Shown here: positions 15,284-24,038 of the stretch, piece by piece
Position numbering within the stretch: position 1 is the stretch's first letter
How the letters are laid out: each line of letters starts with the position of its first letter
DNA from: Trebonia sp963836195
Lineage (GTDB): Bacteria; Actinomycetota; Actinomycetes; Streptosporangiales; Streptosporangiaceae
DNA length: 64,000 nt
Assembly: GCA_963836195.1 (NCBI GenBank)
Contig: CAWIIX010000015.1
Span: forward strand, 124,001-188,000
Reading direction: 5' to 3'
Notes under the pieces: model-generated
Told to the model about the DNA's origin: nothing
Databases searched by the model: none
What the model saw: the letters and a program-made list of their open reading frames with translations, nothing else
Made by a program: the position numbers and the translations under genes

Positions 15284-16060
15284 TCAGGGCCGGGATGTGA
15301 CCAGGATGAGGGAGCCGTCGAGGGCGGGCTGCGTGCGCAGGTGGCCGTGCCGTCGGTCCCAGCTGCCGTCGGTCAGATCACGGGTCAGTTCCCTGGTGAA
15401 GCGGTCATGCACCTCGGCTGCAGGAAAGCTCCAGGCCGAGCACGACAGCCGCGCGGCCGGGTCGAGGAGCGCCTCCGGCCGGCCGTAGTACGCCTCGTTG
15501 AACCCGTCCGTGCAGTCGAGCGGGACCGGGACCTTGCCGACGGCGACGTCGCCGCCGAGCGCGTCAGCGAGCTCCGCGGTGGACGGGTAGCGGCGGGCCT
15601 CGGTGTCCAGGACTTCGGGCGCGTACTCGTAGAGCCAGAACTCCCGCACGAGGTCCGGGTCGCAGGTCAAGATCACGACCGGACCCCGGGTGACCCGGCG
15701 CGTTTCGCGCAGCCCGGCCCGCAGGCCGCCCCACTGGTGGACGCTGAACGTCGTCATCGCGGCGTCAAAGGCGTCGTCGGCGAACGGCAGGCTCTCCGCC
15801 GTCGCGTCCACGGCCGCCGCCAGGTGGGCCGGCCGCTGCGCCCGCATCGACGCCGACGGCTCGACCGGGGTGACCTCACGGTCGGCGGGCTCATACGATC
15901 CCGCGCCCGCACCCACGTTCAGCACCGTGCGGGCCGGGCCGAGCGCTTGCGCGATGTGCGCCGCGATCCGCGGATCGGGACGCCGGTATTGGGTGTAGGC
16001 CTCACCGATCGTCGCGTAGTTCGCGTCTCCCGCGCTGCCGTCGGCCATCCGAGTAACCAT
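15284..16060 (-). CDS. Class I SAM-dependent methyltransferase
   Basis: The 258-residue protein has a Rossmann methyltransferase core: ARTVLNVGAGAGSYEP (motif I), VTPVEPSASMRAQRP (acidic end of beta-2), ATAESLPFADDAFDAAMTTFSVHQW (motifs II-III) and GPVVILTCDPDL. This is a methyltransf_11 pattern acting on small molecules. The substrate is not determinable. The start could be GTG/ATG at 16060 or internal ATG at residue 5. It neighbours the pdxH-like pseudogene but no functional link is evident. Confidence 0.8.
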   Translation of the reverse strand: MVTRMADGSAGDANYATIGEAYTQYRRPDPRIAAHIAQALGPARTVLNVGAGAGSYEPADREVTPVEPSASMRAQRPAHLAAAVDATAESLPFADDAFDAAMTTFSVHQWGGLRAGLRETRRVTRGPVVILTCDPDLVREFWLYEYAPEVLDTEARRYPSTAELADALGGDVAVGKVPVPLDCTDGFNEAYYGRPEALLDPAARLSCSAWSFPAAEVHDRFTRELTRDLTDGSWDRRHGHLRTQPALDGSLILVTSRP

Positions 16061-16070
16061 GGGCGTCAGA

Positions 16071-16713
16071 TTAGGGCCACAGCCGTTCGGTGATCCAGCC
16101 GTTTAGGGTCCGCCGGTAGCGCAGCCGAGCGTGCTGTCGCTGGCTGTCCCCCTGCCAGAATTCCACTAGGTCCGGGGTCAGCGTGTAGACCGCATGGTCT
16201 TCGGCGACCGCCAGCGGGTCCTCGGCCAGACGCCGTCCGGCCGCCTCGAACTCGAGGGCGAGCTTGCGCGGGTCTTCGAGCACGGCGCTCTGCCGGCCCA
16301 CCAGCCCTGCGATCCGGGACCCGTCCGGCTTGGCCAGGAAGTCAGCCGCGCTGACGTCCGGGTCGGCGGCCGCCACCGCGCCGCGGACGCGGACCTGCCG
16401 GCCCCGCTCGTGCCAGTGGAAGCTGAGCGCCGCGTACGGGCTGGGCGCCCTTGGCGCTGGTGCTCGCCGTCGCGAACTGCCATCCGTCGGGGTCGACGTC
16501 CTTGAGGATGAGCACCCGGGCGTCCGGACGTCCCTCGGCGTCGACGGTGGACAGGGTCATCGCATGCGGTTCGCTGACGCCCCCGTGTCGATGGCCTCGT
16601 GCAGCCACGCGAGGAACAGCGCCGACGGCTCGCCCGGCACCGCCACGGTGTCGAAGGCCGGCAGCGGGTGGGTCGAACACGGGCAGGCCGCGCAGCAGAT
16701 CGCGATCGGTCAC
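16071..16713 (-). pseudogene. Pyridoxamine 5'-phosphate oxidase-like gene with several frameshifts
   Basis: Three reading frames together give a PdxH-like protein. GTG 16713 (AGGAG at 16719-16723) begins VTDRDLLRGLPVFD. A frame change near 16670 leads to AFDTVAVPGEPSALFLAWLHEAIDTG, and another near 16590 leads to SEPHAMTLSTVDAEGRPDARVLILKDVDPDGWQFATASTSAKG. A third near 16442 leads to SPYAALSFHWHERGRQVRVRG and then SAADFLAKPDGSRIAGLVG, ending at 16071 with RRTLNGWITERLWP. The intact enzyme would oxidise pyridoxamine phosphate or act as a related flavin oxidoreductase. As written no functional product is possible. Confidence 0.75.
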
Positions 16714-16883
16714 GGGTCTCCTCACCATCGTCGAACGGGTCCGGAATCACGCCACGGCACCCGCAAACGCGGACGGCAAAGGACTTATTGGCAGGCGTTC
16801 TACCTTCACGAACTGAGCAAGGGCCGACGCTCACTAACAAATGAATTGCCGCCGCGTCGACCGCTGTGCCACCGTCGGATGGC

Positions 16884-17700
16884 ATGAACGTGGACGAGGC
16901 CGTCGTACGGGCGTATTACGAGCGAGGCGAAGAGCGCGAGCGGCTGAGCGACGGCCGCGGTCAGCTCGAGTTCATCCGGACGACAGAGGTCGTGGCGCGA
17001 CGCCTCCCGCCTCCGCCCGCTGTCATCGCGGACATCGGAGGCGGCCCCGGACGCTACGCCCTATGGCTTGCCTCGCTCGGCCACCAGGTCGAGCACCGCG
17101 ACCTGATGCCATTGCATGTCAGCCAGCTCCAGACGGACGCCGCGGAGATGCCGGGGATTCGCACCGCCGTCGGCGACGCGCGAGCGATTGACCTTCCCGA
17201 CGCATCGGCCGATGCCGTATTGCTGCTCGGCCCGCTGTATCACCTGGCCCGCCGGGCCGACCGGATCGCGGCCGTCCGTGAGGCCGTCCGCATCCTGCGG
17301 CCGGGCGGCCCGCTGTTCGCCGCGGCGATCTCCCGGTGGGCCACCCGCATCGACGGCATCATCGGAAAACAGATCTACCTCAAGTACCCGGCCGCCCTCG
17401 ACCTGATCGACGAGGCCGAGCGCTCCGGCGTGTTTCCGCCGCTGCACGCAGGCGCCTTCAGCGCCTGCTCGCATCGGCCGGACGAGCTTCGCGCCGAACT
17501 GACCGAGTCCGGACTTGAAGTCACCGACCTGGTCAGCGTGGAAGGACCGGCGATGATCCTGCCCGACCTGGACGCCCGAATGGCCGACCCGGCCGACCGC
17601 GCCGCCATTCTCGACGGGCCAGGGCCCTGGAAGCGTCCCCGAGCTGATCGGCTTCGGCCCCCATCTGCTCGCCACCGCGATCGTGCCGGTGATCGGCTGA
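16884..17700 (+). pseudogene. Class I SAM methyltransferase with C-terminal frame changes
   Basis: Residues 1-240 read well: DEAVVRAYYERGEERERL, VIADIGGGPGRYALWLA (motif I), ADAVLLLGPLYHLARRADR and VREAVRILRPGGPLFAAA. After DPADRAAILD near 17618 the frame drifts. One neighbouring frame gives ARALEA and the next gives VPELIGFGPHLLATAIVPVIG with TGA at 17698-17700, which is the expected family C-terminus. Two indels within about 25 bases are therefore implied. If the reading is real, the uncorrected frame continues to 17774 with an Arg-rich tail. Loss of the last 30 residues may not abolish folding, so some function could remain. Confidence 0.65.
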
Positions 17701-18672
17701 CCACGCACGCCCGAATCCGGGACGGCTCGGTAACCGGCCGTCGTAGCCCGTCATCGCGCGGACGGGGCGGATGATCTCGTCGGCCACCCACTGCGCCGAG
17801 GGCATGCCGATGCAGGCGAGAACGCAGTGTCGCGCGCCCGCGCCGATGAGCTCGGCCAGCAGTTCGCGGGCGGCGGCCGGCCCGGGGTGGCGGGCCGTTC
17901 CCGACGACGGTTCCTGCGCGGTGAAGAAGACCTGCACCGAACGGATGATCTCGGCCGGGTCGCGACCGATGGCGGCGCAGTGGCCGTCGAGGACCGCGCT
18001 CTTGCGGCGGAAGTCGGCGGCGGTGAACGTGGGACTGGACCAGATGTCGGCGTGCTCAGCCACGATCCGAAGACCGCGCCGTTCGCCGCCCGATCCGATC
18101 ATGATCGGCGGATGCGGGCGCTGAACCGGTTTCGGCTCGCAGATCGCGCCACTGAGCTGATAGCAGCTCCCATCGAAGTCGAACGGCTTCTCCTCGCTCC
18201 ATAGCCGCTTGACCAGCTCGCAGCTCTCGGCCAACGCGGTCAGCGCCTCGCCGGTCGGCACCACGTCGATCCCGTAGGCGTCGTACTCGCGGTGCACGAG
18301 CTGCGCGTGGCCTGGGTCGCTGGTGGCGCTGCCGCCCGCGCCGATCCCGAAGACCAGCCGCCCGCCGGCGATGACGTCGACCGTGGCCGCCATCTTGGCG
18401 AGGACGGCGGGCGGCCGGATCCGGTTGCTGGTGACGATCACCCCCAGGCGCAGTCGGCTGGTCTGCGCGGCGAGCGCCGCCAGCAGCGTCCACGCCTCGA
18501 GGGCCGCGCCGGTCACGTCACCGCGCAGCGGCACTAGGTGATCCCAGAGCCAGGCGTCCTGGAACTCGGGCACGTCGTCCGCCTCGCGCCATACCCGCAG
18601 GATTTCCTCGTAGCCAAGACCTGCCTGGCTGGTCTTGATCCCAAAGCTCAGCGAGGTACCGTCCGATGCCAC
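17533..18672 (-). CDS. LLM-class (luciferase-like, F420-type) oxidoreductase
   Basis: The protein has the bacterial-luciferase TIM barrel: LSFGIKTSQAGLGYEEILRVWREADDV, WLWDHLVPL, SRLRLGVIVTSNRIRPPAVLAKMAATVDVIAGGRLVFGIGAGG, and PPIMIGSGGERRGLRIVAEHADIW. These support an F420 or FMN-dependent oxidoreductase. GTG 18672 is preferred because AAGGGAG (18678-18684) is well placed; ATG 18693 falls close to the operator. Homologues end near residue 324, but this frame has no stop there and runs about 55 residues antisense into the methyltransferase. The tail is probably artefactual or a lost stop. MarR next door is the likely regulator. Confidence 0.8.
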   Translation of the reverse strand: MASDGTSLSFGIKTSQAGLGYEEILRVWREADDVPEFQDAWLWDHLVPLRGDVTGAALEAWTLLAALAAQTSRLRLGVIVTSNRIRPPAVLAKMAATVDVIAGGRLVFGIGAGGSATSDPGHAQLVHREYDAYGIDVVPTGEALTALAESCELVKRLWSEEKPFDFDGSCYQLSGAICEPKPVQRPHPPIMIGSGGERRGLRIVAEHADIWSSPTFTAADFRRKSAVLDGHCAAIGRDPAEIIRSVQVFFTAQEPSSGTARHPGPAAARELLAELIGAGARHCVLACIGMPSAQWVADEIIRPVRAMTGYDGRLPSRPGFGRAWSADHRHDRGGEQMGAEADQLGDASRALARREWRRGRPGRPFGRPGRAGSSPVLPR

Positions 18673-18697
18673 GGCCGCTCCCTTAATCATCAATGAT

Positions 18698-18726
18698 GCT
18701 GATCGTCAGTGCTACTGACGATCAGC
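18698..18726. promoter_or_regulatory. 13-bp perfect inverted repeat, likely MarR operator
   Basis: GCTGATCGTCAGT (18698-18710) and ACTGACGATCAGC (18714-18726) are exact reverse complements around GCT. The site lies between the divergent LLM oxidoreductase and marR starts, which fits an autoregulatory MarR operator controlling both. Confidence 0.8.
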
Positions 18727-18746
18727 TTACTCATAGACTTGACCGC

Positions 18747-19193
18747 GTGTCCAGCCATCGTCAAGACGCGCACCTGGGATACCTGCTCAAGCACGCGCAA
18801 CTGCGGTTCTTCGAGCTCGGCGCGGTCGCGCTCGAGCCACTCGGGATCACCGGGCGCGAGGCCGCGGTGCTCCGGGCGATCGACCCAGGCCGCCCGGTAT
18901 CGCAGGGCGAGATTGCCCGCGCGATGAACGTGGACCGCACGACGATGGTCGCGCTGATCGACGACCTTCAGCTCAAGGGCCTTGTCGATCGGCGCCAGGA
19001 CCCCGGCGACCGGCGCAAGAACGTGGTCGAGCTGACAGACGCCGGCCGCACCACCGTCCGGCAGGCCGCCGAGGCGGTCAACCAGGCCGAGCGGGATTTC
19101 CTCGGACCGCTCTCCGCCGCCGAGACCGTGCAGTTCAAGAAGATGCTGCGCATGCTGCTGGAAGACGCTGGGCGATCGGACGCCTCAGGCTGA
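18747..19193 (+). CDS. MarR-family transcriptional regulator
   Basis: The 148-residue protein shows the MarR winged helix: LGITGREAAVLRAID, VSQGEIARAMNVDRTTMVALIDDLQLKGLVDRR and the wing DPGDRRKNVVELTDAG, followed by the C-terminal dimerisation helix (VQFKKMLRMLLEDAG). GTG 18747 gives the usual family length; an upstream ATG at 18693 would place the operator inside the gene. It is divergent from the flavin oxidoreductase and probably represses it until an aromatic or oxidative ligand binds. Confidence 0.88.
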   Translation: MSSHRQDAHLGYLLKHAQLRFFELGAVALEPLGITGREAAVLRAIDPGRPVSQGEIARAMNVDRTTMVALIDDLQLKGLVDRRQDPGDRRKNVVELTDAGRTTVRQAAEAVNQAERDFLGPLSAAETVQFKKMLRMLLEDAGRSDASG

Positions 19194-19219
19194 GATGATT
19201 ACAGTGTTACAGTTTCAAG

Positions 19220-19684
19220 ATGAGCGAGGTACCGACACTGTACGACTGGGCGGGCGGCCGAGAGGCAATCGAGCGGATGATCGGCTGCTTCTATGACCGG
19301 GTCGAGCGCGACGACCTGCTCAGCCCGCTGTTCCCCGGCGGTGTGAGCACTGCGCACCGCGAGCACGTAACCACCTGGTGGTGCGAGGTGTTCGGCGGCC
19401 CGCCGGAGTACACCGAGCGGCTCGGCGGCTACCCGGCCATGCTCGATCATCACCGGGAGCTCGGCATCACCGCCGACCAGCGATTCCGGTTCGCTTCGCT
19501 GATGAGTTTGGCCGCCGACGACGCTGACCTGCCCGCCGACCCGGAGTTCCGCGCCGCGCTGGTCGGCTACCTCGAGTGGGGCACCCGGCTGGCCATGTCG
19601 AATTCCCAGCCGGGGGCCGATGTAGTGCAACAGGCCCCGGTGCCGCACTGGGGCTGGGGCGTCGCCCCGCCGTACCAGCCCTGA
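19220..19684 (+). CDS. Group II truncated haemoglobin (GlbO-like)
   Basis: The 154-residue globin matches trHbII: TLYDWAGGREAIERMIGCFYDRV, a Phe-Pro-Gly segment, EHVTTWWCEVFGGPPEYTERLGGY, then MLDHHRELGIT carrying the proximal haem histidine (His77 or His78), and the group II C-terminus YLEWGTRLAMSNSQPGADV. It binds oxygen or NO and is cytosolic. The upstream gap (19194-19219) has a direct repeat TTACAGTGTTACAGT, and there is no clear Shine-Dalgarno sequence, suggesting a leaderless transcript. Confidence 0.92.
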   Translation: MSEVPTLYDWAGGREAIERMIGCFYDRVERDDLLSPLFPGGVSTAHREHVTTWWCEVFGGPPEYTERLGGYPAMLDHHRELGITADQRFRFASLMSLAADDADLPADPEFRAALVGYLEWGTRLAMSNSQPGADVVQQAPVPHWGWGVAPPYQP

Positions 19685-19692
19685 CCAGCGCC

Positions 19693-20160
19693 GTGCCGTC
19701 GGGGCCTCGCGCTTCCCGAACAGCTGCTCAACGGACGTCCTTACCGCTCACCACGACATCGGGCGTTCCCGCCGAGCTGTTGGCATGGCGGGCGGCAGAG
19801 TGGACCGAGCCGGCCGTCCAGCTCGATCCGCAGACCGAGTTCGACCCCGACCTGGTGGTGGTGCCCCTGGACGAGGTCGGCGACGCGAAGTTCATCGCGC
19901 CGCCGCTGCTCGTGGTCGAGATCCGGTCGCCGAGCACTGCCCTGTTCGACCTGAACCGGAAGAAGACGGCGTACGAGAACTTCGGCGTCCCGTCCTACTG
20001 GATCGTGGACCCGGACCCGGCGCGCCCGGAGGTCACCGTCTTCGAGCTCCGCGACGGCCGCTACGCCGTGGCGGCCACGTCAACCCAGCCGATCACGATG
20101 ACGCGCCCGTTCGAGGTCACCGTCGTTCCCGCGAACCTGACCAGGGGCCTGGCCCGCTAA
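19693..20160 (+). pseudogene. Uma2-family (DUF820) nuclease-like protein, N-terminus missing
   Basis: The frame encodes FDPDLVVVPLDEVGD, PPLLVVEIRSPSTALFDLNRKKTAYENFGVPSYWIVDPD, the core of the Uma2 PD-(D/E)XK-like fold (D...E-I-x-S...K). The usual first 70-80 residues, including the DDLYALP/YELIDG segment, are absent, and the sequence before PAELLAW is low-complexity. GTG 19693 is only a nominal start. It looks like a 5'-truncated remnant. Uma2 proteins are abundant in actinomycetes and cyanobacteria and have no settled function. Confidence 0.6.
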
Positions 20161-20261
20161 CTCCGGGCCGTGAGCGTCTCCGATTCCGGTGCGTCCCAGA
20201 GCTTGCGGTCGGCCGCCTCGAGCAGCCGCTCGGTGATCCCGTGCCACGAAAATTGAGCAGC
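20157..20261 (-). pseudogene. C-terminal remnant, possibly of a family 4 glycosyltransferase
   Basis: Read on the minus strand, 20261-20157 gives AAQFSWHGITERLLEAAD followed by RKLWDAPES and a TAG stop that overlaps the Uma2 stop. The FSW...ITERLLE pattern resembles the last helix of GT4 glycosyltransferases. No upstream part of such a gene is present. Confidence 0.35.
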
Positions 20262-20330
20262 TCGGACGTGTCTTCGGGCGGGGAAGCTCGCTAGAGTCGG
20301 TTCGGGTTAGACCGGCGGTGGCGAAGGGCG

Positions 20331-21209
20331 GTGGCGGTGAAACTGCCTGAGTTTGAGTACCAGGTGCCGGCGACTGTCGCGGAGGCCATTGGCCTGCTGG
20401 CGCGGCACCAGGATGAGGCGAGCCTCCTGGCGGGCGGTCAGAGCCTGATCCCGCTGCTGGCGATGCGGCTGGCGCGCCCCGCGGTGCTCATCGACATCAA
20501 CGGCCTGGATGACCTGTCCGGGGTGTCCGTGACGGACGGCCGGGTGACGATCGGGGCGCTGACCCGGGAGTACATGGCTGAGGAATCCGGAACCGTCGCC
20601 GAGACGGTGCCGCTGCTCGCGGCCGCCCTGCCGCTGATCGGGCACGAGGCGATCCGCAGCCGGGGCACACTCGGCGGCAGCCTGGCGCACGCCGATCCGG
20701 CGGCCGAGCTGCCGGCCGTCGCGCGGGCCCTGGACGCCGAGTTCGTCGTGCGGAGCGAGTCTGGCCAGCGGGTGATCCCGGCGGCGGAGTGGTTCGAGGG
20801 GTACCTGACGACATCGCGCCGTCCCGAGGAGATCCTGGTCGAGGTGCGCTTCCCGGTGGCGGAGCCAGGCACTGGCGTCGCCTTCCAGGAGGTCGCCCGG
20901 CGTCATGGCGACTTCGCCATGGTCGGGCTAGCAGCGTCGCTGACCCTCGCCGATGGCACCATCACCGATGCCCGGCTAGCGTTTTCCGGCGTCGCCGACG
21001 TGCCAGTCCGGGCGGTCGAGGCGGAAAGCCTCCTGCTTAACCAGCAGCCGTCGGCCGAGCTGTTCGCGGAGGCGGCCCGCCGGGCGGCAGAGCAGCTCGA
21101 TCCGCCTGCCGACCTGCACGGCTCGTCGGACTACCGGAAGAAGGTCGCGGCCGCCCTCGTCCGCCGCGGGCTCCAAGCGGCCGCCGACAACGCCCACGAG
21201 AGGCAGTGA
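20331..21209 (+). CDS. Molybdenum hydroxylase FAD subunit (CoxM-like), operon 1
   Basis: The 292-residue subunit has both FAD-binding loops of the CoxM/xanthine dehydrogenase medium subunit: SLLAGGQSLIPLLAMRLARP near residue 32 and SRGTLGGSLAHADPAAELPA near residue 110, and a CO_deh_flav_C domain ending PADLHGSSDYRKKVAAALVRRGL. It passes electrons from the Fe-S subunit to an acceptor. GTG starts at 20331 or 20337 are both possible. It is first in the operon M-S-L, 3 bases before the S subunit. Confidence 0.9.
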   Translation: MAVKLPEFEYQVPATVAEAIGLLARHQDEASLLAGGQSLIPLLAMRLARPAVLIDINGLDDLSGVSVTDGRVTIGALTREYMAEESGTVAETVPLLAAALPLIGHEAIRSRGTLGGSLAHADPAAELPAVARALDAEFVVRSESGQRVIPAAEWFEGYLTTSRRPEEILVEVRFPVAEPGTGVAFQEVARRHGDFAMVGLAASLTLADGTITDARLAFSGVADVPVRAVEAESLLLNQQPSAELFAEAARRAAEQLDPPADLHGSSDYRKKVAAALVRRGLQAAADNAHERQ

Positions 21210-21212
21210 ACG

Positions 21213-21698
21213 ATGATTGACATCACGGTGACGGTGAACGGAGCCCCGCGCAGCGGCTCGGTGGAGGCGCGCAGAACGCTGGCTGATTTCCTGCGCGACG
21301 ACCTCGATCTCACCGGGACCCACGTCGGCTGCGAGCACGGTGTCTGCGGCGCGTGCACGGTCATCGTCGACGGCAGGCCGGTGCGCGGGTGCCTGATGCT
21401 GGCGGTCCAGGCCGCGGGCCACGAGGTAACGACGATCGAAGGGCTGTCGCCGGACGGCGTCCTGGGGCCGCTGCCCCAGGCGATGCGAGATTCGCACAGC
21501 TTCCAGTGCGGATTCTGCACCCCCGGATTCCTCATGCAGGCCACCGCTTTCCTCGGCGCCCATCCGGACGCCGGGGAGCAGGCGATCCGCGAGGCGCTGT
21601 CCGGCAACATCTGCCGGTGCACCGGCTACCAGAGCATCATCGACGGGGTTCTGCTGGCCGCCGAGCGGAACAGGGCCGACGTGGGGAGCGACGGATGA
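21213..21698 (+). CDS. Molybdenum hydroxylase [2Fe-2S] subunit (CoxS-like), operon 1
   Basis: The 161-residue protein has two [2Fe-2S] clusters: plant-type ferredoxin Cys in GCEHGVCGACTVIVDG with a fourth Cys at RGC, and the four-helix domain FQCGFCTPGFLMQ with NICRCTGYQSII. It bridges the molybdenum and FAD subunits. ATG 21213 follows the M gene directly, and the gene overlaps the L subunit by ATGA (21695-21698). Confidence 0.93.
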   Translation: MIDITVTVNGAPRSGSVEARRTLADFLRDDLDLTGTHVGCEHGVCGACTVIVDGRPVRGCLMLAVQAAGHEVTTIEGLSPDGVLGPLPQAMRDSHSFQCGFCTPGFLMQATAFLGAHPDAGEQAIREALSGNICRCTGYQSIIDGVLLAAERNRADVGSDG

Positions 21699-24034
21699 CG
21701 CAGATCGCGGCTCAGCGCTATACCGGCTCCAGCGTCAAGCGGTCGGAAGACCTGCGCATCCTGGCCGGCGCGGGACGTTACATTGACGACGTCAAGCTGC
21801 CCGGGATGGTGCACGCGGCCTTCGTGCGCTCCCCGCTCGCCCACGGACGGGTCCTCGCGGTGGATGCGTCCGCCGCCCGCGCGCTGCCCGGTGTCATCGC
21901 GGTGCTCACCGGGGCGGACCTGGATGAAATGACGGTCCGCGGACCCGATCCGCTGCTGGCGATGATAGGCGGCGGCGGGCCCACGGCGGAGTACAGCCTG
22001 CTCGCAACGGATACGGTGCGCCTGGTCGGCGACCCCGTGGCGGTGGTGATCGCCGAGAACCGGTACCTGGCCGAGGACGGCTGCGAGCTGGTCGTGGTCG
22101 ACTACGAGGATCTGCCGCCGGTCGTCAGCGCGGCGGCCGCCCTGGACGACGGCAGCCCGCCGGTGTTCGCCAACCTCGGCAACAACATCATCGGCCCGCA
22201 TAAGCGGAGCGAGTTCGGCGACGTGGCCGGCGTGTTCGCCGCCGCCGACCGGATCGCCGAGTTTCACCTCGACGTGCACCGCCACCAGAACGTGCCGATG
22301 GAGGGGCGCGGCTGCGTGGCCAGTTACGACGCGGACTCGGGGATCTTGACCATGTACGCGGCGACGCAGGGCGTGCACATTACCCGGATGGGCGTGGCCG
22401 CGTGTCTCGGTATCGACCCCGGCCGGGTGCGCGTGCTTGCGGGCGATATCGGCGGTTCGTTCGGCTTGAAGATCGGCGCCTCCCGGGAGGAACTCGCGGT
22501 CGCGGCCGCGTCGCGCGCGCTCGGCCGCCCGGTCAAGTGGGTCGAGGACCGGAGCGAGAACCTGACCGTTTCCGGGCAGGCCCGCGAGGAGAGCTTCGAT
22601 GTGCGGGCCGCTGTCAGCGGCAGCGGTGACCTGCTCGGGCTGGACGTCAGCATGGTGATCGACACCGGCGCGTACCCCGTCATGGGCACCATGGTCCCGT
22701 CGATCATCGAGGCGATGCTGCCCGGCCCGTACAAGCTCGCGGCGCTTGGCTTCGAGTCAACCGCCGTCGTCACCAACAAGGCGTCCTACGTCGCCTACCG
22801 CGGGCCGTGGGCGTCCGAAACGTTCGTGCGGGAACGCGTCCTCGACCTGGTCGCGAAGGACCTTGGTCTCGACCCGTTCGAGATACGGCTGCGCAACGTC
22901 GCCCCGCGGACCAGCCCGCCCGGCATGATGATCACCGGGCGTCCGCTGACCGGAGTCACCACCCGGGAGTCGCTGGAGCGCCTCGCCCAACTGGTAGACG
23001 TTCCCGCCTTCCGGCACCGCCAGGCCGCCGAGCGGGCCCGGGGCCGTTATCTGGGCATCGGGGTGGCCACCTTCATCGAGGCCGCCCCCGGCCCGCGGGC
23101 ACCCGAAGGCTCGGGCGGTGCGCTGGGCCAGGAGTCCATGCGTCTTCGGCTGGCCGAAGACGGCATCGTCCTGCTGTTCACCGGCCAGATGCCGCACGGG
23201 CAAGGCCACCAGACCACCCTCGCCCAGATCGCCGCCGACGAGTTCGGCGTGCCCTTCGAGCAGGTCCGCGTCGTCGTCGGCGACAGTGCAGCCGTCCCCT
23301 TCGGTTTTACCGGCGGCAGCCGGTCAGCCACCATGACCGGCGGCGTCACCCTGCACGGCGCCCGGCAGTTGAAGGCCAAGGTGATCGACGTCGCGGCGCT
23401 CCTCCTCGAAGCCAGCGCCCTGGACCTCGAGATCGCCGACGGTCAGGTGCTGGTCCGCGGTGATCCCGATACCGCGATCTCGGTCGGCGAGGTGGCCCGG
23501 CAGGCCGCGTCGGGGCGCTTCGGGGCCGACGTCGACGCGAACCTCGAAGTCGAGGCCACGTTCGACGGCGGTGAGGGCGGATGGTCGGGCGGCAGCCACT
23601 GCGCCATCGTCGAGGTGGACGTGGAAACGGGACTCGTGAAGGTCGAGCGGTACGTCGCGGCCGAGGACTGCGGCGCCCTCATCAACCCCGCCGTCGTCGA
23701 GGGCCAGATCCGCGGCGGCATCGCCCAGGGCATCGGCGCCGTGCTCCTCGAACGGTCGGCCTACGACCAGGACGGCAACTACCAGTCGGCCACGTTCATG
23801 GACTACCTGCTGCCGACGGCCTGCGACATCCCCCGGATCGAGATCGAGCACCTGGAGACCGTGCCGCTCGACGCCGACGTCAACTTCCGCGGCGTCGGCG
23901 AGGGTGGCATGATCGTCGCGCCGCCGACCGTGGTGAGCGCGATCGAGGACGCGCTCGCGCCGTTCGGCGTGCGGATCTACGAGCAGCACCTGCCCCCGGC
24001 CCGCATCCTGGAGCTCATCGCCCAGCAAGCGTAG
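21695..24034 (+). CDS. Molybdenum hydroxylase large subunit (CoxL-like), atypical active-site loop
   Basis: The 779-residue catalytic subunit binds molybdopterin cytosine dinucleotide. Landmarks are SSVKRSEDLRILAGAGRYIDD, DIGGSFGLKIG, AYRGPWASETF near residue 365, QMPHGQGHQTTLAQIAADEFG, and GVGEGGMIVAPP with the base-catalytic Glu near residue 735. The loop at residue 365 is neither AYRCSFR (CO dehydrogenase) nor AYRGAGR (usual form II), so CO oxidation is unlikely; aldehydes, heteroaromatics or other substrates are more plausible. It closes the M-S-L operon. No maturation factor of the CoxDEFG kind is adjacent. Confidence 0.9.
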   Translation: MTQIAAQRYTGSSVKRSEDLRILAGAGRYIDDVKLPGMVHAAFVRSPLAHGRVLAVDASAARALPGVIAVLTGADLDEMTVRGPDPLLAMIGGGGPTAEYSLLATDTVRLVGDPVAVVIAENRYLAEDGCELVVVDYEDLPPVVSAAAALDDGSPPVFANLGNNIIGPHKRSEFGDVAGVFAAADRIAEFHLDVHRHQNVPMEGRGCVASYDADSGILTMYAATQGVHITRMGVAACLGIDPGRVRVLAGDIGGSFGLKIGASREELAVAAASRALGRPVKWVEDRSENLTVSGQAREESFDVRAAVSGSGDLLGLDVSMVIDTGAYPVMGTMVPSIIEAMLPGPYKLAALGFESTAVVTNKASYVAYRGPWASETFVRERVLDLVAKDLGLDPFEIRLRNVAPRTSPPGMMITGRPLTGVTTRESLERLAQLVDVPAFRHRQAAERARGRYLGIGVATFIEAAPGPRAPEGSGGALGQESMRLRLAEDGIVLLFTGQMPHGQGHQTTLAQIAADEFGVPFEQVRVVVGDSAAVPFGFTGGSRSATMTGGVTLHGARQLKAKVIDVAALLLEASALDLEIADGQVLVRGDPDTAISVGEVARQAASGRFGADVDANLEVEATFDGGEGGWSGGSHCAIVEVDVETGLVKVERYVAAEDCGALINPAVVEGQIRGGIAQGIGAVLLERSAYDQDGNYQSATFMDYLLPTACDIPRIEIEHLETVPLDADVNFRGVGEGGMIVAPPTVVSAIEDALAPFGVRIYEQHLPPARILELIAQQA

Positions 24035-24038
24035 GCCT

